The notes under the pieces: model-generated | Seen by the model: only the letters and a program-made list of their open reading frames with translations | The model's database searches: none | Told to the model about the DNA's origin: nothing | Position numbers and translations under genes: made by a program | Origin: Hemileia vastatrix | Taxonomy: Eukaryota > Basidiomycota > Pucciniomycetes > Pucciniales > Zaghouaniaceae | Direction of reading: 5' to 3' | Length of the DNA stretch: 64,000 bases | Assembly: GCA_030280995.1 (NCBI GenBank) | Contig: JASXTE010000005.1 | Location: forward strand, 16,408,501 to 16,472,500 | Part shown: piece after piece, positions 56,336 to 64,000 of the stretch | Position numbering within the stretch: position 1 is the first letter of the stretch | How the letters are laid out: every line of letters begins with the position of its first letter

Positions 56336-58543
56336 TTTCAAGGCTTGTTGCACTTGAAGCAAGTGTTTGTTGCATACTTTTTTGGTGCAACAGGGGAAGA
56401 AGGTTTACCAACCATTTCCAGAGGTTTCTGTTGGTAAGTGGAGGTTTTCTCCAAAGGGGTCCTAGGAATTAATCTTCTGGCATCATACTTGTTGTTTAGA
56501 ATGACCTCATTGCAAGTATTAATGAAAGAAGAGGGTTCTCTGGAGAACTCAGTCCTAGCCACTATCAAGTCTCTCAGAGACATTGGTAATTTATAAAGGA
56601 TCCTGTCCTTCCATAACTCAACCTCTATATTTGGGCCCATTGCCCTTAAGATTTTTACAAGTTTCATTAAAAAATCAATAGGTTTATCAGTAGAAGACCT
56701 ATATCTAGTTTCTTCATACTGCCTTTGTTGAGCCATTCTGAACTCGGAGCCACCAAGTTGTGCTTTAATCAATTTCTTCCAATCCTCCCATGAGTAGTCA
56801 TTCCCATCCATGAGAACAGATTCATACAAAATTAGGGCAGCATTAGTAAACAAAGAATATAACTTGGACACAATTTCCTCATCTGGGAGTTTGTAAGAAT
56901 TTTTTAAGTTATCAATTCTGAAAATGAATTGTTGCCAATCAGAGGAAGAATCACCATCAAATGTTTGGTACTGGTCAGGTTTTGGCCAATTCTTTTTATT
57001 TGAAGGAGTCTCCTTAGTGCAAGCTTATTTCTGAGTAAGAAGCAGCTGTCACTTCTCTAGTTGGGCAGTAATCTCATTGTTTAATCCCTCTGTTAAAGGT
57101 CCTGGTGCATCATTAATTTTTAATGGAAACTCATAGGTATCAACATGTATTTCTGGAACTAATTTACTTTTAAATGAACTAGCCACAGGTAACTCTGGAG
57201 CATCCTGTACTATTTGTTTCTTCAAATAAATCTCAGAATACTTTTGACCAATAAACAATGAGTTCAATTTCTCCTCAATGGTTGTTAGTCTAGTTTTCAA
57301 TCTTGGAAGACTAGATAAATTCTCATTGATTGTTGCAAAAGATAACTGATTCTTATTTTGAAAAGATGAAAAATGGTCACTCAATCTTTTCAGATTCATC
57401 TTATCTATCTCCACCTCCTGGAAACAGGCAGATACAGTATCTTTCAGTTTAGACAAATCATTTTTATATTTTGCCATAAAGCAACTTTCTTTTCATGGGT
57501 TGCTTTGTAATGAGAAAAATCATCAGAGACTCTCTGTGATTCACTTCTTAATGCTTGATAACCCTGATCAGTTAACAAACTATTATATCTCTGAGTCAAT
57601 TGCATATTGTTCATTATATGGTTTTTTTTGGTAATAATATTTCTCAAATATTCATCATTGATGTTAGCTACATCTGGAGTGTTTCTCAGTAAGGAAACAG
57701 AGTAACTTTCCAGCATCTCATAAAACTCAGGGTCAAGATTTTCATCAATTACAGCCATATCAGGGTTAATCATTGAGGTAGCAATTAAAAGTAATGGATT
57801 AGATACATGAGTTATTTGTCTACTGCTCCCAGCCTCTACTGGTCTCAAGGTTTCTTCTTCCCTCTCAGATTTACCTAAAGAACAGAATCAGCTATAAGAA
57901 ATCGCACTTGAGAATCAATAGAGGGGCGTACCAGGGTTGGCTGGGTATGACCATATTTGGCTTTCTTCTTCTTTTGCCTCCTTGATAGGGGTGAGGAGGT
58001 GTGGGGTTGACCTGGCTGGGTCTTGACGGACCTGCCTGAGGTAACTGATGCTGATTTTGAGACAGATTGTCCCACTGAGTGTTTGACCAGTCCCACTGCC
58101 ACTTGGACACTTCCACCTTCTCATGGGACTGGGGAGCCAATTGTTGTTGATCCCTGGGAGGAAGAGGTTTCTTCTTCTCTAGAAGAAAGGTATCTGTTCT
58201 TCTCACCTTTTCTTCCAGAGAATCTACCCTTGCCTTTAGTCTCAAGTTTTCTGTCCTTAGCTCCTTTATGTGAGTTGACAGATTTTTTACCTGTTGAGAC
58301 AATGGCATCTTTTTTATCCTGAAGCCTTTCGGAAGCTCTTCTGGTGGGTTTATCATAGGCTTCTGATCCTGAGTTGTGTCCACTAGGATTTCTACTTCTT
58401 CCATCTCTACATCCTGCTTGGGGCAAGGATTTATTAATCTGAGAAATTCTTCTTGTTAAAGGAGAACTTACAGAAGTAGGCTCATCATAATCAATCAAGT
58501 CTAGTTCCTCTTCACGTGCAGCAGAACAACTTTGGTCAGTCAT
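56336..58543 (-). pseudogene. gag: A3 gag with the ancestral start codon
   Basis: Minus strand. ATG 58543 opens MTDQSCSAAREEELDLIDYD. The frame stays open for 140 codons through a basic Ser/Gly/Lys-rich stretch to a TGA at 58121 (AGA in A2) and reopens to about 57875 (AVGLVKHSVGQS, SSPLSRRQKKKK). It overlaps ORF X for its whole middle part. Further pieces: 57848-57444 (INPDMAVIDENL, NDEYLRNI), 57477-57049 (helix-rich), 56871-56338 (capsid-like: LYESVLMDGNDYSWEDW, YRSSTDKPIDFLMKL, RDLIVARTEFSREPSSF). The knuckle is CFKCNKP-stop-KKGHVC near 56365-56320. At least four frameshifts. Confidence 0.85.
57892..58404 (-). CDS. ORF X of A3, uninterrupted
   Basis: ATG 58404 (G at -3 and +4). 158 codons run to the conserved Trp (57931), where TAA has become TAC, so the frame runs on for about 12 codons. 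Content: MEEVEILVDTTQDQKPMI, PPEELPKGFRIKKMPLSQ, helix QQVKNLSTHIKELRTENL, SKWQWDWSNTQWDNLSQ, HPYQGGKRRRK. Both this frame and the gag frame are open over most of the overlap. See A2 and B3 for comparison. Confidence 0.5.
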   Translation of the reverse strand: MEEVEILVDTTQDQKPMINPPEELPKGFRIKKMPLSQQVKNLSTHIKELRTENLRLKARVDSLEEKVRRTDTFLLEKKKPLPPRDQQQLAPQSHEKVEVSKWQWDWSNTQWDNLSQNQHQLPQAGPSRPSQVNPTPPHPYQGGKRRRKPNMVIPSQPWYAPLLILKCDFL

Positions 58544-58555
58544 TTTAAGATTTAA

Positions 58556-59297
58556 CTGAAATGAAGAAAGGAGACAATAAGATGAATTAGTCTTTATTTT
58601 TAATTTTTATTTAACAGAAATAAAATAAAATTAATAAAAAAATATTTTTAGGATAAAAATCAACTAAATAAAATTAATTTATTAATTCAAAAAATAATTT
58701 AAAACCAGGATTATAATATAATCAACTGAAGAAATAAATTAAAATTTTTTATTAATAATTTTAATTAATTATTTTCAGGATTTAAATCAACTAATTTATT
58801 ACCAGGACTTAATGTCTACTGAAGTAATTAAATATGAAATTTTTTTAATTAAAAAATTTTTTTATTGAACTGATCACTTAACTACCAGGACTTAATGTCT
58901 ACTGAAGTAATTAAATATGAAATTTTTTTAATTAAAAAATTTTTTTATTGAACTGATCACTTAACTACCAGGACTTAATGTCAACTGAAGTAATTAAATT
59001 TGAAAATTTATTAATTAAAAAAAATTTATTGAACTGATCACTTAACTGCCAGGACTTAATGTCAACTGAAGTGATTAAAAATGAATTTTTATTAAAAAAA
59101 ATTTTATTGTCAGGACAATTTGTCAACTGAGAAAAATAAAATTTAAATTAATCAGGACAAAATTTCAACTGAAAATTATAATAATTAATATTAAAATATA
59201 ATTGTTTATTACTTCTGGGACTAAGAACACTATTGCTCTATTATTGTCAACCAGGAAAAATAAAAAAAAAATAATAATAAAATTAAAATCAAATTAC
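58556..59297 (-). repeat. A3 leader: predicted intron with hairpin repeats and an 83-bp tandem repeat
   Basis: Minus-strand donor GTCTG|GTAATT at 59297 and acceptor CTTCATTTCAG ending at 58556, 13 bases before the gag ATG. The short CAGTTGACATTAAGTCCTGG unit recurs here inside a longer 83-bp tandem repeat. Copies start at 58801, 58884, 58967 and 59048; the first two look identical. The 59298-59628 stretch between donor and LTR holds the conserved leader and no gene. Confidence 0.6.
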
Positions 59298-59628
59298 CAG
59301 ACAACTCCCCCTGTAAAATGAGCAAATTAATGCCACTTACAGAGTGCTGAGTAAAAGGAAATACGTAGCAAATGAAGAGTGCAAAGTAACCCACAAATAG
59401 TAGTATCAATAATTACCACGATATATACGACATTTAGTCAGTATATGAACCTAATTTTTGGAGCGCGGTTCGATTCCTGTTCGCAACAGAAAATGTTTTG
59501 TCACGTGACGTATGACGTTTGTCATTTTCGTCGCTCTCTTGTCCTTACAGGTACTCGAACGCCGATGGTCCCTTCGATGTACACCTCAAATAATGTTGCA
59601 CCGTCGATACTTTGGGAAGGCTCCCAAT

Positions 59629-60417
59629 TGTCAAGGGGTTCTTTTGGTCTAGAAGATTGGTTGAAGGTTTTTACAAGGGTTTTAGGGGTTTTAATGGTCT
59701 CTCAACAAAAAGTACGTATTTCTAAATCAATATGATTAATTTACTCAAATATAAGAGGTGGATTTTAAATATTAATATAGATTATAGACTAGAATTACGC
59801 TATTGTAAATACTAATGTTATAAAGTATAGAAATAAGTTTTGTATTGTAAGTGTAATAATAAAGTAAAGTAATGAAGGAATGTCTTGAAAAGCACAAAGT
59901 AAGAGGCCTTTTATAGGCAAAAAATGAGGGAATAAAATATACAGAATTCACACAATCTATTGTAAGAGTGTAAGTAAAAGGTTAAAAAAAGGAGTACATA
60001 TATGAAATAATAAATAAATAAACTGGTACATCAACAAAGGCATCAAATTTATTAGAAATAAATTTTGAGTTTCTTGGACTGTCACAATTAATTACACAAT
60101 AATTAATTAATTATATTACTTTCAAGGGATTCCAGATCTCTCACTGAGGTAATATAATTGTTTTAAAGTTTTTTTATTATCATTTTATTATTAAATTTTA
60201 TTCCCATTGACTTATACTATTGAGGACGGTTTTAGGGAGTAAAATTGTAGGGGACATTTTATTTACACTAATTAATTATACTACTTTTTGTACTTAACTA
60301 GTTAATTGTAATAATACTTAAGTAGATAATTAATTATCAGTAAGAAGAAGGGGCGTGGCTTCAAATCAGTAAAATAATCAATTATTTTACCGGTTAAGTC
60401 TAGTAGCCTGGCTGACA
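59629..60417 (-). repeat. 5' LTR of A3
   Basis: 789 bp in minus orientation: starts TGTCAGCCAGGCTACTAGAC at 60417 and ends CCCCTTGACA at 59629, followed by ATTGGGAGCCTTCCC. TATAAAAGGCC near 59917. Confidence 0.94.
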
Positions 60418-60509
60418 GAATATATGATATTTAAAACTTGATTTAGACAAAAAAAGAAAGGAATAGAAATTGAAAGAAAATGAAAATGATTTAAAATTTT
60501 TAAGAAAGA

Positions 60510-61240
60510 AAAATTAAATTTAAGGTTCTGGTTCTTTAGGATATTTTATATGAAAAGATTTTAAAAGTTCTGAAGAGTTTGAAACATTGATGGCTTGTTC
60601 CCAAGATGTTTTATTTGAGTCATCAAAGTAGCCTTCCCATTCAATGAGGTATTATATTTTCCCCTTGTTCATTCTTGAATTAAGAATCCAACTTACTTCA
60701 CATTCTAAATTATCTTCTACTTTGACTTGTTCTGGAGGGGGTTGTTTCTTACTTGGGTATATTTCTTGAGAAAGTTCCAGAAGAGATACATGAAAAACAG
60801 GATGAATTGATTACCATTTTAAAGTTAAATTGAGTTTAAATACATTTTTAGAGACTTCTGCATCAGTTTCAAATGGCCCTAAACTCTTTTCCAGAAATTT
60901 CCTTGATGTTCAAGTTGTTTGAATATTTTTAGGGTTGAACCATACTTTATTGCCTGGTTTAAAAGGTGGAGCAAATTGTCAATTTTTGTTGGCCTGTTCC
61001 TTATATCTTTGATTTGCCACCTCAAGGTTAGATTAGAGCTTACCTTGAGGTTTTGAAATGGTTCAAAGATAATGTTCTTCAGGATGATTAATTCATACAT
61101 GAATTGGATTGAATCAAGGATGTTTTCCATAAATTTTTTTTGAAAGGAGATTGTTTTGTCAAAGAATGTGTTGAGTTTTTATAAGCAAATTCTGCCAATG
61201 TTAACCATGTGGTTCAATTGTCTAGTTGATAGCTGAAATA
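60510..61240 (-). pseudogene. pol: C post-integrase domain and chromodomain
   Basis: Minus strand. PPFKPGNKVWFNPKNIQTT near 60970-60910 and SIHPVFHVSLLELSQEI near 60810-60760 are the typical linker. The chromodomain at about 60725-60530 reads VEDNLECEVSWILNSRMNKG, a stop, YLIEWEGYFDDSNKTSWEQ, then a C-terminal helix. The aromatic positions (Tyr, Trp, Trp) of the methyl-lysine cage are present. The open 83-codon frame at 61130-60879 belongs to this region only in part. One stop inside the chromodomain and at least three in the linker. Confidence 0.82.
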
Positions 61241-61243
61241 CAT

Positions 61244-61640
61244 TCAAAGATATTGTTTGAGGTTTTGATGGATTCTTTTGGTTTGCATGTTGGTTTCAGG
61301 ATGATAAGCTGTGGAAAGATTCCTTGTAATATTTAGATGTTGAAAAATTTGAGTCCAGAAAGTAGAGACAAATGGGGATCCTCTATCTGAAATAATATAA
61401 GTGTGTAACCCTTGTTTAAAACTTAAAAAATCTAAAAATAACTTATTTAAATCTTCTGCAGTTGCACTAGTATTAGTTTTAATTAAAATAAAAATTTTAG
61501 AAAATCTATCAACTATGACTAATATAGCATTGAAGTTATCTGATGAAGGTAATTGAGAAATGAAATCGATTGAAATTAAATCCCATAGTTTAGAGGGAAT
61601 TGGAAGTGGTTGAAGCAACGCAATTTAGCTTATGTGTCAT
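61244..61640 (-). pseudogene. pol: C integrase core
   Basis: Minus-strand ORF of 124 codons (61618-61244). PLPIPSKLWDLISIDFISQL gives the first Asp, ILVIVDRFSKIFILIKTNTS follows, ISDRGSPFVSTFWTQIF gives the second Asp, and LSTAYHPETNMQTKRIHQ follows. In this family the catalytic Glu normally sits in the TER string; here it is TKR, so the active site is lost. No zinc-binding region can be made out in the 61641-61879 spacer. Confidence 0.85.
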
Positions 61641-61879
61641 TAAAATTACTTTGTTGAAAATTGATTTCACATTTTCTGGATTCATGTCAGAAAATGCCTC
61701 ACCCGCTGGGGAAAAATGTTTTCCCAACATGATAGAACTTATGATACTACACAATTTTTTCATGGGTGCTAGGTAATGGTAAAATAAAATTCAGATATAA
61801 ACTCATCCCACCTTTCTTGAGGTCTAGTTAGTACTTTAGAAGACATGAATCATTTCAAAGAATTATGATCAGTTAGGAT

Positions 61880-62999
61880 TTAAAAAGAACTATTTAGACA
61901 GAGAAGAAAATATTGCCATTTTTTAAGACAATGAATAATAGCTAATAACTCTTTATCATGAATTTCATAATTTAATTCTGCTGCAATTAATTTGTGTGAT
62001 TCAAATGCAACTGGATGTAAAATTTTTGTTTCAGGATTTAATTGGGATATCACCCCTGCTGTAGTGTAATCTCTAGCATCTGTCTCAACTATTGTCAAGG
62101 CTCTAGGATCAAAGTGTCAAAGAGTTGGAGCTGTTGTGAACACAATTTTCATTGCTTTGAATTCTTTTCGCACTATATCTGTGAAGACAAAGAGGGTGTC
62201 TTTTTTAAGAAGACAAGTAAGATTTGTTATATTTTAGAATTATCTTTTGTTAATCTTCTATATAAATTTGAAAAACACAGATATACTTGTAAGGACTTTA
62301 GGTTTTTTGGCTCTGGCCATTCAAAAACTTTTCAAATCTTTTTATCATCCATGACTAAACCCTCAGTGGACAATGTAAAACACAAAAAGTCAATAGATTT
62401 TAGGTGGAATATTCACTTAGTGTTCTTGGCGTAGAGTCCTTGTTCTCAAATTTGAGTGAGAACCATTTTTAAATTTTGGATATGTTCTTCAAGTGACTTC
62501 AAAAAGATTAAAATGTCATCTAGGTAGACAAAAACAAACTTTTTGAAATATCTTGGAAGATATCATTGATGAATGATTGAAAATTTGATGGTGCATTACA
62601 CAATTCAAAGGGCATTACTAAATATTCAAAACTACCAAATCTACTATTCATTGCAGTTAATGCCTCATGACCCTACACAATAAGTATAAGATTGTAACAA
62701 CCTCTGAGATAAAATTTAAAAGAAAATTTAGAACCATTAAACAAGATAAGAAGTAATGAAACAGGAGGAACTGGATAGGTGTTCTTCTTATTTACTGCAT
62801 TGAGTTTTTTATAATCAACACATAGCCTAAGATTTTAATCTTTTCTCTTAACAAAAAGAGCTAGATATCTGGTTGGAGATTTACTTGCTAGGATGAAATC
62901 TTTCACTACATTCTCTGCAATCCAGTCTCAAAGAACTTGAGATTTGTCCTTCAACAATGAATAGAAAGGACCTATTAACTTTATTTGATGATTTTAGGG
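61880..62999 (-). pseudogene. pol: C reverse transcriptase and RNase H
   Basis: Minus strand. RNase H: TIVETDARDYTTAGVISQL (Asp), AAELNYEIHDKELLAIIHCL (Glu) in 62098-61880. RT upstream is heavily broken but FVYLDDILIFLKSLEEHI is legible near 62535-62480, with both Asp of YLDD. Around 62640-62580 the fingers/palm sequence with a GSFEYLVMPFELCNAPSNF-like string is visible. Further up, LCVDYKKLNAVNKK-like sequence lies near 62830-62770. Many stops and frameshifts. Motif order is that of Ty3 elements. Confidence 0.8.
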
Positions 63000-64000
63000 T
63001 CAATGAGGTGGTGGCTTGTTGGCTTTAAGGATTGAGATAACATCAATGAAGTCACGATAAGCTTCAGGTATAGTTGATTTAATAGCTTCAATATTAATTT
63101 TGTAATGCTCCTCATCTTCAAAGAAGTCTGTTGAAGGAATACCTTTATTTAGAGAGCAAAAATCAATTACTTTGAGGCTATTCAAATCTTTTTCAAGTAA
63201 AGTAGTAAAGCTATAATGTTTAGCCATATGCTCATTTTAACAGAATTCAGATGCTTTCAATACATCTGACAGAGAAGTGTCCTATAGCAGGACTTGGTTG
63301 GGTGGGTTGTTTAACTCCCTATTGACCTGCATTTATGAGTCAGAAATATACTTAGAACAAGGGGTGATAAATCCCTGTGACCAGTAAATTTCAGGGCTCC
63401 AATGCTCTAAGAAGTCATGGCCAAGAATGGTATTGTCTATCCTTGGGGCATCCAAGACAGTTAATTCCCACTTGAAGGAGCAAAAAGTTTTAAAGTTGGA
63501 AACCAATAAAACTCTCCTACTAACCCAGTATTTGGGCTCCTCTGATTTGGCCAGATAAATTGGAATTCAGTTGTTGTCTACAAATTTCAGCTTGAGCTTT
63601 TTGACAAAAAATATACTGTTAAATGAAATTGAAGCTCTAGAGTCTATTAGACAACTGAAGAGAATATCCTCCATAAAAATAATTAATCTCAAATGTTTAA
63701 GGGCAAATCCAGTCCTTAGTTCATGGTGGTTCTTCGCACTGGGAGATATAAAATAGTTCACTTTGCACAAAAGTAAGCTATTCACTATTTTTTGACTTTG
63801 AACTGTTACCTTCTCTGTCCTTTAATTTAGCACATTCATCCAACTTATTTTTACCCCCACAATACATACAAAACCCATTATCTACTCTTCTTTTCTTCTA
63901 AGCTTCCTTTAATTCCCCTTTTGGATCTAATACCTTAATGATATCTTCTGGGGTTGAGATTTTGGATTGAGTCTTTTCCTTACCCTTTTGATTGGGTTTG
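63000..64000 (-). pseudogene. C end of gag, knuckle, protease and pre-RT linker
   Basis: Minus strand. The gag end reads KEKTQSKISTPEDIIKVLDP near 63980-63920, then the knuckle RVDNGFCMYCGGKNKLDEC (63885-63835), in which the His is Lys. Protease ORF 63785-63567: HHELRTGFALKHLRLI and FSCLIDSRASISFN, where the usual DSGA is DSRA. The linker ORF 63227-63000 contains EDEEHYKINIEAIKSTIPEA and YRDFIDVISILKANKPPPH, the segment before RT. Stops between 63240 and 63560. Both substituted residues are essential in working copies. Confidence 0.75.

Larger units (their letters stand above)
42856..60417 (-). mobile_element. A3: family A chromovirus, minus strand, with B3 inside its 3' LTR
   Basis: Perfect GAATA duplications at 42851-42855 and 60418-60422. 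5' LTR 60417-59629. 3' LTR 52486-42856, interrupted by B3. Internal order on the minus strand: leader, gag from 58543, protease, RT, RNase H, integrase, chromodomain. It is the only A copy that keeps the first gag ATG, and its integrase is one long 420-codon ORF. RT is dead (YIDE). Confidence 0.95.
60423..64000 (-). mobile_element. C: third Ty3/Gypsy chromovirus, strongly decayed, runs off the right edge
   Basis: Minus-strand blocks in order from the right edge: end of gag with a knuckle, protease, RT, RNase H, integrase, post-integrase domain, chromodomain. Sequence is unrelated to A and B at the nucleotide level. The RNase H and integrase read like the common rust-fungus chromoviruses as I know them. 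A3 is inserted at or beyond its 3' end. LTR not found. Nearly every block carries stops. Confidence 0.88.

Noticed and set aside
1..64000. tRNA, rRNA, bacterial operons, phage or defence systems
   Set aside because: No cloverleaf, rRNA stretch, Shine-Dalgarno-led gene set or such protein families were seen; the window is explained by eukaryotic mobile elements.

Overview
The window is AT-rich eukaryotic DNA, almost entirely nested transposable elements, most likely from a filamentous fungus. The pol genes of the two main families and the broken third element at the right edge look to me like Ty3 (Gypsy) chromoviruses of basidiomycetes, and rust fungi (Pucciniales) are my best guess. That assignment rests on recognition of protein families, not a search. 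I see no rRNA, tRNA, CRISPR or bacterial-type operon.

Two chromovirus families, called A and B here, make up most of the window. Both encode Gag, a CCHC-like knuckle, aspartic protease, reverse transcriptase (RT), RNase H, integrase and a C-terminal chromodomain, and both have LTRs running TGTCAGCC...TGACA. Layout: A1 (+) runs from before base 1 to 40246 and is split by B1 (-, 4443-36980). B1 is itself split by A2 (+, 7499-15984) and B2 (+, 17035-32366). B2 holds a 7.9-kb inverted-repeat DNA element (18632-26569) and a related 261-bp MITE (28531-28791). After a 2.6-kb non-LTR stretch with remains of an intron-bearing gene (40247-42855), A3 (-, 42856-60417) carries B3 (+, 43558-52407) inside its 3' LTR. 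A third chromovirus, C (-), fills 60423-64000. Target-site duplications support the junctions: TTGAT for B1, ACTAC/ACTGC for A2, ATAAT for B2, AGTAA for B3, GAATA for A3, AAT and TAT for the DNA elements.

Every copy is broken by stops, frameshifts or lost catalytic residues, so the window reads as a heterochromatic graveyard. The most interesting signals are: (1) a second, overlapping ORF of about 155 codons inside the 5' part of gag, kept in both A and B and carrying a Trp-rich motif; (2) a DNA transposon family whose TIRs are followed at a fixed distance by a perfect 16-18 bp palindrome; (3) an array of about 606-bp units inside the large member, each carrying a 46-bp near-perfect palindrome; (4) a small ORF, with a hydrophobic segment, at the same place in all six B-family LTRs; (5) arrays of tiny hairpins flanked by splice-like signals in the A-family leader.
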